Source: Cloacimonetes bacterium SCGC AAA252-N17 (GTDB lineage: Bacteria; Cloacimonadota; Cloacimonadia; JGIOTU-2). Taken from it: a stretch of 26,235 bases of DNA. Both the position numbers and the translations under genes were made by a program. This document shows positions 6,933 through 15,340 of this stretch, piece by piece (the stretch's first letter is position 1; every line of letters begins with the position of its first letter). The stretch spans positions 1-26,235 of the forward strand of contig ASNI01000019.1 of NCBI GenBank assembly GCA_000404785.1, in the 5' to 3' direction. The notes under the pieces were generated by a model. It was given only the letters and a program-made list of their open reading frames with translations, did no database searches and was not told the DNA's origin.

Positions 6933-9629
6933 ATGGCTTATATGCTTAAAAAGACAGCAGTAATCGGGTTGGGTGGCACAGGCATGCATGCGGTGCTACA
7001 TATGAAAAAGAAACTTTTAGAGACTTACGGTGAGATTCCACCAATGATGAAGTTTCTTGTAATAGATACTACTGATAAGGATCGTCTTGAGACAGAAGAA
7101 GTAGAGATAGAACTTGAACCAGGAGAATTCCTCAAAATAGAAGTGAGGAATCCTGGCAGCTTGATAAAAACAAATAGAGAGGTGAAGAGTTGGATTCCTG
7201 AAAAGGTTCCCAGGTTTGCTTTAACAAGTGGAGCAAAACAGGTAAGACCATTAGGAAGATTAGCTGTATTCGCTAATGCTGGTCCCATTGAGGCAAAGAT
7301 AGATGGTTTAATAAGCAGTGTTCGTGATTTCAGGATTGAAAGGTATAGAAATAAATATGAAGTTTCATCTGGTAATATTATAGTGAACATAGTCTGCTCT
7401 CTTTCTGGAGGAACAGGCTCAGGAAGTCTTATAGATATATCTGCTCTTACACGGAAAAATTTGAATGACACAGATAAATTGATTGGCTATCTTTTGCTCC
7501 CAGATATATTTGTCGGCAAGCCAGCTACAGACAATGTAGAACCAAATGCTTTTGGTACAATTAAGGAGATAAACTACTTCTTTACTGAGGAAGGAAAATA
7601 CAGATATCAACTCGGAGGAAGGGAAAGAAAAATAGAACACGGATTATTTAATGCTGTGTATTTGATAAATAATATGAACAGACAAGGAATAGAATATAGT
7701 GATCTAAAAGACTTGCAAGAGTTTCTTGGGATGGGAATGTTTCTTCAAAGTAGTGCAACTGGTAAAGGGGTTAGTGATATCATAGATAACTTAGAAGCTC
7801 AGTTAATAGGCAAAAAGTGGTGGGGCAAACCTACTGTATTCAGTAGTTTCGGAGTTAGTGAGCTTGTATATCCAGGAGATTGGTTTGCTGACTTTTACGC
7901 TAAAGGAATAGCATTAAGTATAATTCATAAAGTCTTCATAGGTGGCGATATCTCACATGTCAATGAGTTTACAGCCGACTTCATTCAGAGAGTAGGAATA
8001 AAAGAGCATGACGCAGATGATGTGATTGATAGCATTTTAGCACCAGGAGATTTTAAAAAGTTTCCATTGCCCCCAGATTTTAAGAAGGAGACAGTAGGTC
8101 CAACAATTGGAAGACGAGAAGTACATCTGAACGATGTTCAAAGATATATAGGCGAGACCGCAAAAGAGAATCTTGTTAAGTTTAAGGATGAGAAGCTAAA
8201 AGCTCTAAATGACGAACTTACTAATCGCCTATCCACCCCTCATGGTCTTGAGTTTTCAAAGAACTTTCTTCATTCTCTTGTGGGTACACTTACAGAATTT
8301 AAGAAGGAAATGAGCCAGGAGAGAGATGAAAATGCAAAATTAAAAGAAGATATGAAATCCAGGTATAGTCTTGCAAAATCAGAAGCAGAGAAGGCTTCTA
8401 AAGCACTATTTGGAACAAAGGCTAAAATTGAGGGTGCACTAAAAAAATATAAACAATTAGTAGACAGAGAATCTGGGCTAATTCTTGAGATAGAGCGAAG
8501 AGAAAGGGCTATTGAATTCTTTGCTTATATTATAGACGAGGCAAACAAATGGATTGAGAAACTTAATGCTTTTTCCAGTTATTGCGATACGCTTACACAG
8601 GAACTTAATGAGGATATTCAACGCAAGAAATTCGAAAAAAAAGATATTAAACCTTTTGTTCTGGAGTTAAAACCCGCGAATCTGAAAAAGGAAATACCAC
8701 CTGTTGAGGCACACGACTTTATAAAATGGCTAAAAGATGATAGAAAATTGGATTTTCTAAAACTGGCAGAAATGAGAATAGGCGAAGTAAAGGATACTCT
8801 TTTAGAATATGGTTATTCACAAGAAAAAGTGAAAGAAATAAAGGAGAAAAGAATAGATGATATATTGAAGGAACTTCCTAAAGATAAAAAGATGGAATAT
8901 ATAGGACTTCTGGATAAAATGGCTTCACCTCTCTGGCAATACGATCAGGGTTTGGTTGCAGTGGATAAAAAGACCGAGAACATATACCTCTTTGGTGTAG
9001 AAAATCCAAATGACACCGTCTTTGTCCCTGAGGAAATACATACAGCAATAGCTTCACCTTATGAGCCTTCTATTATTGGAACTGGGGATCCAGAGAGAGT
9101 AATATGCTTCAAGGTTGAGGCTGCTGTGCCTGCATTTGTGGTAAGTAATATGCCAAGATACAGAGAGAAGTATATGAACCCAGAGAGACCATTTTGCTAT
9201 CACATTCATAAAGATTGGGAGAAAGAACTTCCTGCACTCTTCCCTGGAACAGAGGAGGAAGAAGCAAGAAAATATTGGTCTCTTGGTCTTGCAGAGCCAT
9301 TTAACCTTATATCGAAAACGGGACAATATTATTACCTTAAGTCTGAGAGAAGAGGGAAAAAGCTAGAGGATTACAAAGTTAAATTGGCACAAGGAAGGGC
9401 AGAAGCTATGAAGACATTCCTTGACGATACAGAATTTGTTGATGAAGCAATAGAAAATATTGATAAAATAATTAAGAAGTTAGGTAATGAAAAAGTCGCG
9501 GAAAGCCTGAGAGATTATGGAGATGAGTTAGAGAAAACGGCAAAAAAATATGGTAAAGAGATTCGTAACCAGATAGAACTGGAACTCAATGATATTGAGA
9601 ACTTCATAAATTCTATCCTTGAGCTTTAA
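6933..9629 (+). CDS. Tubulin/FtsZ-like GTPase (Tubulin_2 family)
   Basis: 898 residues, behind AGGAGG. The N-terminal ~350 residues carry the tubulin-superfamily nucleotide fold: GLGGTG at 12-17 (first glycine loop), FLVIDTTDKD at 41-50, and the tubulin signature GGTGSGS at 159-165. EYSDLKDLQEFLGMGMFL (254-271) resembles the FtsZ T7 loop; D257 and D260 match the catalytic D-x-x-D spacing. RPLGRLAVF (105-113) and EPNAFGTIKEINYF (203-216) are, from memory, typical of Pfam Tubulin_2 (PF13809). A long helical/coiled-coil region (about 400-600) and a distinct C-terminal domain (about 700-830) follow. No signal peptide or membrane helix, so cytoplasmic. Much larger than FtsZ (~380) and not the division protein. 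A GTP-dependent polymer or switch is expected from the family. Confidence 0.9.
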   Translation: MAYMLKKTAVIGLGGTGMHAVLHMKKKLLETYGEIPPMMKFLVIDTTDKDRLETEEVEIELEPGEFLKIEVRNPGSLIKTNREVKSWIPEKVPRFALTSGAKQVRPLGRLAVFANAGPIEAKIDGLISSVRDFRIERYRNKYEVSSGNIIVNIVCSLSGGTGSGSLIDISALTRKNLNDTDKLIGYLLLPDIFVGKPATDNVEPNAFGTIKEINYFFTEEGKYRYQLGGRERKIEHGLFNAVYLINNMNRQGIEYSDLKDLQEFLGMGMFLQSSATGKGVSDIIDNLEAQLIGKKWWGKPTVFSSFGVSELVYPGDWFADFYAKGIALSIIHKVFIGGDISHVNEFTADFIQRVGIKEHDADDVIDSILAPGDFKKFPLPPDFKKETVGPTIGRREVHLNDVQRYIGETAKENLVKFKDEKLKALNDELTNRLSTPHGLEFSKNFLHSLVGTLTEFKKEMSQERDENAKLKEDMKSRYSLAKSEAEKASKALFGTKAKIEGALKKYKQLVDRESGLILEIERRERAIEFFAYIIDEANKWIEKLNAFSSYCDTLTQELNEDIQRKKFEKKDIKPFVLELKPANLKKEIPPVEAHDFIKWLKDDRKLDFLKLAEMRIGEVKDTLLEYGYSQEKVKEIKEKRIDDILKELPKDKKMEYIGLLDKMASPLWQYDQGLVAVDKKTENIYLFGVENPNDTVFVPEEIHTAIASPYEPSIIGTGDPERVICFKVEAAVPAFVVSNMPRYREKYMNPERPFCYHIHKDWEKELPALFPGTEEEEARKYWSLGLAEPFNLISKTGQYYYLKSERRGKKLEDYKVKLAQGRAEAMKTFLDDTEFVDEAIENIDKIIKKLGNEKVAESLRDYGDELEKTAKKYGKEIRNQIELELNDIENFINSILEL

Positions 9630-9640
9630 GTTTTAACTAG

Positions 9641-9688
9641 AGCATAAAGTCCTAATGTTATGCAGCGATAGACTTTATTCTGCTTTTT
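9641..9688 (+). terminator. Hairpin plus short U-run between the two tubulin-like genes
   Basis: AGCATAAAGTC (9641-9651) and GACTTTATTCT (9671-9681) pair with one mismatch around a 19-nt loop, followed by GCTTTTT. It is weak for a full terminator. It could attenuate transcription or stop RNA decay between the genes, setting unequal amounts of the two paralogues. Confidence 0.35.
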
Positions 9689-9720
9689 AACAGAGTTTTT
9701 GATAACAATAGGAGATTCTT

Positions 9721-12700
9721 ATGAAACAGAAATTTAAACCAGTAGTCCTTCTTGGATTAGGCAAGTATGGTTCAGAGATTGCTAAAGGCGTGTATACTGT
9801 TCTGAGTGAGAAACAGAAGGACCTGACAAAGGTTATATCTTGCCTTACATTTGAAGAAAATGGTGAGTATCGGGACATTAAGGAAAGTGAATTTTCTCTT
9901 AAATGTGAGGGATTGAAACTAAAACTTTCGCTTGAAAATTTTCCTCTAAATTTTCAAACACTGCTGAATTATGAAAAGAAAATTGAGGACATACTCGCGG
10001 ATAAGATAGAAAATATACGGAGAAGGGAAATCATTATTGAACTTCAGGAGAAAGGATATGAAATAGACGAAACGATGGGATTATTTATTATCTCTACGCT
10101 ATTTGACTCTATAGGCTCAACAGCAATTATACCCTTTCTCGGCTTTATTCAATATATTCTTACTGGTAGACTCAGAGGTACAATAATAGAAACAAATCTC
10201 CTGGGCTTCTTCCCTGATCTCTTTGATGAATACAAAAAGAACGAACTGGCTTATAGCAGAAGTTATGCCTGTTTACAGGAACTGGATTTTATAGCCGACC
10301 ATCCCAAACTTATTTCATCTGAGGAGCAAGTCCCATTCGGTTTTACTTATCTCTTTACAGGAAAGAATGAAGAAGCTGTTGAAATTGGTTCTTATAAAGA
10401 CCTGATCCCTATGCTCAGCGAGGTTTTTATATCACTTCTCACAGGTGAAATAGCCTCTGATGTCAGCTTCTCTTCCGTGCTTTCGAGGCGAATCGACAGT
10501 AAGGCTACAAGATATAACTCTTTCGGACTTGCTAAACTTGTCTTTCCTATTGATAAAATAATGAAAGGATTTTCAAATTATTTAAGTTTCATTATCTTTG
10601 GATCAGAAGGTGTAATAACTCCCAAAACATTTGAGAAAGGATACATTGGTGCAGATGTAAAGGAATTCTTGCTTGAAAATAAGTTCGACAGAATATCTGA
10701 GGAACTAGAACTGGACACTGAAGGAAAAACAATTTGGGTTGATTTCAAATATAAAGGGACAATAAATGAAAATATAGTAATGGAGAATTTTATAAATGAT
10801 ATGGAAGAGGAAACAGGAAATTTTGATAAAGTTGAAGTTACAGCGATGAATCGTAAACTCTCGCTAAGGAGAGAACAACTATCTGGTGAAAAGACGAAAA
10901 AATTACTTAGTGCTATAAAGACAGGGATAGATTCCAAAGAGAACGGTATCTTTTATAGCAAAGCATTTCTTGATGTGCTTCAGAATCAAAAATCTCCTTA
11001 TACAAAGGGAGATATTGTTGAGAAGGCGTTTACTTTAGATCTGATTGAAAAAGAGGTAAAAGCCTTTTTTGATGAGGCATTTGGGATAAACAGAGAGGGA
11101 CTGGGTAAATTAAAACGGGATATAGATGATAAGACATCGCTTCTTGTGAAATCTAAAAAAGAATTAAGAAAAAAGGAGACAAAAGGCGAAGAAAGAGTGA
11201 AAGAAGATTTGCAAGAGACGGGGAATTTAGCTATAGAAAAGGACTCTCTGGCACCAAAGAAAAAGCAAGTAGACAAAGGTTTAAAAAAGAGAGTAGGGGT
11301 GTTAGAGACAGAAATTGAGGACATAAAAGAGCAATATAGCGAACTAGAAGATGAGATAGCAGATTTTGATTTCAAGATTGCCGACCCCTCCGAAAGACGC
11401 AAATTACTTGGCGATATAGAGGAAAAGACAGAAGAAGAAATAGAAAAAGTAAGAACGGATCTCCATGAAATAGATAAAAGATACAGAGAGGAGAAGCACA
11501 AACTTGACGAACTCTACGAGGAAAGAAAGAGGATTGTCAGGAAATTGCTTATAATTTCCCCTGTTGCTGGGACAGCAGTATTTTTGATTATCCTTTTTAT
11601 TTATGCTATATCGAGGACTCCAAATCCCTCATTGTTAACAGTGCTCAAAATTGGTGGAAAGATATACCCATTTGGACTTGTTGGTTATGGTATCTGGGGA
11701 TTCTTGAAATACTGGAATGGCATAAGAAGAAAAATACAGGAAGCAATATTGAGGGTTACATCTTTGAAAAATGAGAAGATAAATCTTATACTCAGGTATC
11801 AGGAACTCTATAACCGGATTTTCAAAACCAGATTTAAACATTCTTTGCATGGAGGATTCCACGAATGGATTATAAAATACAAAGAGTTTGTGAGAAAAAC
11901 AGAGAATCAACTGCAAACTTTTATAGATAAGATTGTGCAGAGTTCGAAAGAGAGAAAAAAGGACTGGGAAAACATTACTTTTCCGAGCACATTATTTGTT
12001 CGGAGTGTAGTAACAAAGAAAGATTTAGATAGGTTTATTGAGAAAAATGCAAGAATTTCCCTTGAAACAGAGAGATTCTTTAAAGAAAAGTCTCTATCAA
12101 AATATTTTGATGAATTCAGGGAAATTGGTAATCTTAATAGTCTGTTTTCAGAATTTGATGATTTCTCAGAAGAGATATTTAGTCCTGTGTATGAAGAATC
12201 CATAGAAGAATTTTTGAAAGGAGAAGAGCAAGAAGGTAGGATAAACACCATTGAAAAATTTATCAATCAATATGACTCTGCAAAAGCATTTATTCTTTTA
12301 GATGTGGAAAAAGGAATGGATGTCTCGCAGCTATTGACCTATGTTGGGGTTGATAATCCTGAAACGTCTTATGTAAAAGAAATATTGAGAAAACAGGGAT
12401 ATTCAAATATTCAACCTTATAGTATCAGAAATAAATATGAAATCACCATCTCTAAATTGAAGGTAGGATTCCCTGCATTTCACATTGCCCTGATCAAATA
12501 TGGAAAGAAACTTATTTCAAAGATTAAGGATAGAGAGAAGCTATATATAAATCCGGAATGGGAAACAGAAGATTTGTTTCCATCTGTTTATACACTTGGA
12601 GATGAAGAAGATGAAATGAGGATAACTGCCTGTTTGGGAAGAGCATTTGGTTTGATAGAAGAAAAAGAAAAGAAATTCTATTTCGAAAATAAAGAAATAG

Positions 12701-12906
12701 GACGATCATATCAGGAAATAGTTGAGTTCATTAAAAGTTTTAAAGGAAGCAGTATCAGAAACAAATTATCAAATCTTATTGAAGAAGAAAAACAAAAGGA
12801 AGATGCAATTGATCGACTTTTTGCCTATAAAAATAGTAAAAAGTTAGATGAAATTGATACAAGAATAATTGAGAGTGTATTGGATGAATTAAATCCTTTA
12901 GCATAA
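9721..12906 (+). CDS. Degenerate, membrane-embedded tubulin-like paralogue (pseudo-tubulin)
   Basis: 1061 residues, AGGAG before the ATG. It aligns along its length with the upstream GTPase: GLGKYG (12-17) sits where that protein has GLGGTG; LFDSIGSTAIIPF (127-139) where it has LSGGTGSGSLIDI; EIGSYKDL (221-228) where it has EYSDLKDL, so the first acidic residue is S224 while D227 stays; NSFGLAKLVFPID matches SSFGVSELVYPGD. The C-terminal domains also match (GFPAF.../AVPAF..., YINPEWETEDLFPS/HIHKDWEKELPALFP). The nucleotide site is therefore destroyed. New here are a highly charged coiled coil (about 450-605) and two hydrophobic helices (about 611-631 and 647-665, PVAGTAVFLIILFIYAI and PFGLVGYGIWGFL), which should anchor it in the inner membrane. 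Likely a scaffold, anchor or regulator of the active paralogue (inference). Confidence 0.85.
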   Translation: MKQKFKPVVLLGLGKYGSEIAKGVYTVLSEKQKDLTKVISCLTFEENGEYRDIKESEFSLKCEGLKLKLSLENFPLNFQTLLNYEKKIEDILADKIENIRRREIIIELQEKGYEIDETMGLFIISTLFDSIGSTAIIPFLGFIQYILTGRLRGTIIETNLLGFFPDLFDEYKKNELAYSRSYACLQELDFIADHPKLISSEEQVPFGFTYLFTGKNEEAVEIGSYKDLIPMLSEVFISLLTGEIASDVSFSSVLSRRIDSKATRYNSFGLAKLVFPIDKIMKGFSNYLSFIIFGSEGVITPKTFEKGYIGADVKEFLLENKFDRISEELELDTEGKTIWVDFKYKGTINENIVMENFINDMEEETGNFDKVEVTAMNRKLSLRREQLSGEKTKKLLSAIKTGIDSKENGIFYSKAFLDVLQNQKSPYTKGDIVEKAFTLDLIEKEVKAFFDEAFGINREGLGKLKRDIDDKTSLLVKSKKELRKKETKGEERVKEDLQETGNLAIEKDSLAPKKKQVDKGLKKRVGVLETEIEDIKEQYSELEDEIADFDFKIADPSERRKLLGDIEEKTEEEIEKVRTDLHEIDKRYREEKHKLDELYEERKRIVRKLLIISPVAGTAVFLIILFIYAISRTPNPSLLTVLKIGGKIYPFGLVGYGIWGFLKYWNGIRRKIQEAILRVTSLKNEKINLILRYQELYNRIFKTRFKHSLHGGFHEWIIKYKEFVRKTENQLQTFIDKIVQSSKERKKDWENITFPSTLFVRSVVTKKDLDRFIEKNARISLETERFFKEKSLSKYFDEFREIGNLNSLFSEFDDFSEEIFSPVYEESIEEFLKGEEQEGRINTIEKFINQYDSAKAFILLDVEKGMDVSQLLTYVGVDNPETSYVKEILRKQGYSNIQPYSIRNKYEITISKLKVGFPAFHIALIKYGKKLISKIKDREKLYINPEWETEDLFPSVYTLGDEEDEMRITACLGRAFGLIEEKEKKFYFENKEIGRSYQEIVEFIKSFKGSSIRNKLSNLIEEEKQKEDAIDRLFAYKNSKKLDEIDTRIIESVLDELNPLA

Positions 12907-13049
12907 ATTTTCTATATTTATAGTTTGCTAATTAAATAATCATATTTCCTTATAATATTAACAATATTAACACATTTTTTATTAAAGGGAAAAAAGATAA
13001 AGAAAACGAACTCCTGAAAAAAGACCTGGAAATTGCCAAACTCTATAAG

Positions 13050-13805
13050 TTGAGATTCGTTTTTCTACTGTTTGGTTCTATCCTTGCCCTTGCAGTTGTG
13101 ATAACATTTTTTATTCTACGTGTTCGTATCAATCATCGTCTGCGGATCACAAACAAGGATATTGCTATATCAAAAGAAAATACCGAACATATCCGAAAAC
13201 AGCTTGCACTGATAAATACTATGCTCCGTCATGATCTTGCGAATAATTTCATCGTCATCAAAGCTGCGCTTCAGTTGTATAATGAAGGGAAAGATGAAAA
13301 AATGCTCACAGAAGCTGATATCAAATGCGATAATGGGCTCAAACTTATCAATTATATGAGGGAGCTTGAATTCAGCAGCAGAAAAGAAATACCCTTGAAA
13401 CCAATCGATCTAAAACTCGTAGTTGACAAACTCACCCAAGAATTTTCAGGTATGAACATCCAACTTCATGGTAACTGCAAAGTGTATGCTGATGAAGCTT
13501 TTGAATCGGTTATTCATAATATTATTGAGAATGCGAAATTGCATGGCAAAGCAAAGAATATCACTATTACTTTTGATGAATTTTCTGATTTTACTGAAAT
13601 TAAAATCCTTAATGATGGCACAAAAATACCTGAAGACATTCACGAACGTATATTTGAGAAACAGTTTACACAAGGCGAAGCCGGACATACCGGCATGGGG
13701 CTCTTTCTCGTCAGGCAAAACATCAACAGAAATGGCGGCTCGATATATTTGGAAGATAATGATAAACCGGGTGTGACTTTTGTAATAAATTTGAAGAAAG
13801 CATAA
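13050..13805 (+). CDS. Sensor histidine kinase, 5'-truncated
   Basis: 251 residues from a TTG: one membrane helix (about 2-23), a phosphoacceptor helix with LRHDLANN (H61), and an HATPase domain with an N box (NIIENAKLHG, N161), G1 (NDGTKIPE, D189) and G2 (GHTGMGLFL, 212-220). The frame stays open upstream to 12936 with no ATG, and 12984-13049 still reads like kinase sequence (ENELLKKDLEIAKLYKLRF). That coiled segment normally joins a TPR sensor region to the membrane helix. The sensor half is missing, so this is the surviving 3' end of a larger gene, cut close to the end of the tubulin operon. Kinase parts look intact but an ordered start and promoter are absent, so it is probably non-functional. 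Confidence 0.75.
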   Translation: MRFVFLLFGSILALAVVITFFILRVRINHRLRITNKDIAISKENTEHIRKQLALINTMLRHDLANNFIVIKAALQLYNEGKDEKMLTEADIKCDNGLKLINYMRELEFSSRKEIPLKPIDLKLVVDKLTQEFSGMNIQLHGNCKVYADEAFESVIHNIIENAKLHGKAKNITITFDEFSDFTEIKILNDGTKIPEDIHERIFEKQFTQGEAGHTGMGLFLVRQNINRNGGSIYLEDNDKPGVTFVINLKKA

Positions 13806-13874
13806 TTCGACACACAATTCTCAGTGGTATTTTGGGATTATTCTATAGCTCGATATAAAACCAATTTATATGGT

Positions 13875-13915
13875 ACTGGACTTCACCGGCAGCGCGCTGA
13901 GGTGGAGTTCAGAAC
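13875..13915 (+). repeat. Covarying hairpin repeat, copy A
   Basis: CTGGACTTCA on the left and TGGAGTTCAG on the right can pair over 10 positions using two G-U wobbles. They enclose an inner stem CAGC-GC-GCTG within CACC...GGTG. Confidence 0.6.
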
Positions 13916-13940
13916 CGACTTTTTAATTATTTGTTTGAGC

Positions 13941-13980
13941 ACTGAACTCCATGCTCCGTGGCTGAGCTATGAAGTCCAGC
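13941..13980 (-). repeat. Covarying hairpin repeat, copy B (inverted)
   Basis: Read on the minus strand it has the same outer arms (TGGACTTCA and TGGAGTTCAG) with a different inner stem, GCTC-loop-GAGC. Copies A and B face each other 25 bp apart. Confidence 0.6.
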
Positions 13981-14063
13981 TCGCACATAATTTTTTTTCT
14001 TCATCTGCGAAAATCAGTCCAACCTGCGTGGATATGCGTTCTATTTATCAGAAAAAATACTGG

Positions 14064-14085
14064 ATTCCCGATGGGGCTCGGGAAT
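14064..14085. repeat. TCCCGA/TCGGGA hairpin
   Basis: Arms ATTCCCGA (14064-14071) and TCGGGAAT (14078-14085) pair perfectly around a 6-nt loop. Same core as the palindromes at 131-146 and 25507-25522. Confidence 0.5.
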
Positions 14086-14177
14086 GACGGCTGCTTTTTG
14101 TGGAATTGACATGTTCTCATCACGGAGAAAATGAAGGGTAAATTATCAATCAGGAATTTTAACTTTACGAATGGAAG

Positions 14178-14210
14178 ACAACTTTCGCAAAGCCGCCTGC
14201 GAATGGTTGT
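14178..14210. repeat. Short hairpin
   Basis: ACAAC (14178-14182) pairs with GTTGT (14206-14210), and inside it TCGCA pairs with TGCGA around an 8-nt loop. Its role is unknown; no U-tract. Confidence 0.35.
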
Positions 14211-14269
14211 AAGATCTTCTCAATGGTTCAAAAACTTAAATAATCCAGTCAAAAAAACGCTGTCATCAC

Positions 14270-14285
14270 TCCGCCAGCTGGCGGA
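14270..14285. repeat. 16-bp palindrome TCCGCCAGCTGGCGGA, copy 1
   Basis: Perfect palindrome, repeated identically at 25951-25966, 11.7 kb away and also intergenic. Its GC content is far above the local background. Confidence 0.65.
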
Positions 14286-14398
14286 TACGCCCCGACAAGA
14301 CGGATAGGCAGGTTAGAGGAGAATTTTTTTAGAATAACATTCATATCAATACAATAAAAAATGTGTCACCGCATTCAGGAATCAAAAAAGACTTGTGG

Positions 14399-14442
14399 AC
14401 TGGACTTCACAGTTCCGAGCAACGGAACGTGGAGTTCAGAAC
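14399..14442 (+). repeat. Covarying hairpin repeat, copy C
   Basis: The same outer arms as copies A and B (ACTGGACTTCAC and GTGGAGTTCAGAAC) enclose a third unrelated inner stem, TTCCG-AGCAA-CGGAA. Confidence 0.6.
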
Positions 14443-14575
14443 ACAATTAACTTATAACAAGCTCTTCGACTTGTGACAAGGTAATTTTTCAGGAGATGTG
14501 AATGTATAATTCCTTAAAACTTGACATTCAGAGAACCTCCAAAAAGCGTCTTGAGCAAAGCAATAGGAGTCATCC

Positions 14576-15328
14576 ATGGAAAGCTATGAAGAACAGCGAT
14601 TCTTTCTTAATTGCGATCTCGGTTCAATGCAAAACATTAAGACCGATCAGCAAAAGAAGCTCCCCCAACCTCCCCTGGAAAAACCCATTGCAAATCCCGA
14701 AAATCTTATCGATCTCCCTGTTCCAGAAGATCTTGTGAACCCGGGAAAGGACCTTTATGACATCATAAATCAACGCCGCTCACGACGAAAATATACCGCT
14801 GAAGCCATAGATTTAGAACACCTTTCTTTTTTGCTCTGGTGCACTCAGGGAGTAAAAAAAGTATTTGATAGAAGTGGTAACAAAGTGAGCTTCCGAACCG
14901 TACCTTCTGCAGGAGCTCGTCATCCTCTTGAGACCTATTTGTGTGTTCTTCATGTAGAGGGGCTGGAGCAGGGCATCTATCGTTACTGTCCGCTGGAACA
15001 CCAGCTCGAATTCCTTCATGCTGTTGATGATCTTCCCAATAAAACAGTAGATGCCTGTCTTGAGCAGGAATTCGTAGGTGATAGCTCGGTCGTTTTTTTC
15101 TGGACAGCTATCCCCTATCGCTGCGAATGGCGCTATGCATTTATGGCAGCGAAACTCATCCTCCTCGATGCAGGGCATGTGTGCCAGAATCTTTATCTTG
15201 CTGCGGAAGCTCTGAGTTTGGGAGTGTGTGGAATTGCCGCCTATGCTCAAGAAAAATCTAATTATCTTCTTAAAGTTGACGGCGAAGATGAAATGGTTGT
15301 GTATATTGCTTCAGTCGGAAAATTATAG
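14576..15328 (+). CDS. SagB-type nitroreductase-family oxidoreductase
   Basis: 250 residues, AGGAG 6 nt before the ATG. FMN-dependent nitroreductase fold of the SagB/ThcOx type: N-terminal TDQQKKLPQPPLEKP lead (23-37), LIDLPVPE (44-51), the FMN-phosphate-binding RRSRRKYT (67-74), PSAGARHPLETYL in the middle, and an AGHVCQNLYLAAEALSLGVCGIAAY segment near the end. SagB-type enzymes oxidise azolines in peptide natural products, but many stand-alone members exist. No precursor peptide or YcaO cyclodehydratase is seen here, so a general flavin oxidoreductase role is safer. An upstream frame from 14502 with its own Shine-Dalgarno overlaps the start; it does not extend the homology. Confidence 0.85.
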   Translation: MESYEEQRFFLNCDLGSMQNIKTDQQKKLPQPPLEKPIANPENLIDLPVPEDLVNPGKDLYDIINQRRSRRKYTAEAIDLEHLSFLLWCTQGVKKVFDRSGNKVSFRTVPSAGARHPLETYLCVLHVEGLEQGIYRYCPLEHQLEFLHAVDDLPNKTVDACLEQEFVGDSSVVFFWTAIPYRCEWRYAFMAAKLILLDAGHVCQNLYLAAEALSLGVCGIAAYAQEKSNYLLKVDGEDEMVVYIASVGKL

Positions 15329-15340
15329 AACGAGGTGTTC

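Larger units (their letters stand above)
13806..14575. other. Repeat-rich intergenic region
   Basis: 770 bp without a supportable gene. It contains three copies of a ~40-nt hairpin family (listed separately), a TCCCGA-type hairpin, a 33-nt hairpin, and a 16-bp palindrome. A Shine-Dalgarno-like AGGAG and ATG at 14502 open a short frame that soon overlaps the SagB-type gene out of frame; it looks spurious. Confidence 0.55.

Noticed and set aside
6933..9629. Reading this gene as ftsZ
   Set aside because: It is more than twice FtsZ length, carries a coiled coil and extra C-terminal domain, has RPLGRLAVF-type Tubulin_2 motifs, and is not next to ftsA or murein genes.
10998..11501. Serine-rich minus-strand reading frame of 167 residues
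   Set aside because: It is the antisense shadow of the charged coiled coil in the pseudo-tubulin gene; repetitive Ser/Phe composition and no ribosome-binding site.
14502..14738. Short frame with its own Shine-Dalgarno before the SagB-type gene
   Set aside because: After a few codons it overlaps the real gene out of frame and its composition becomes shadow-like. A leader peptide is possible but nothing supports it.
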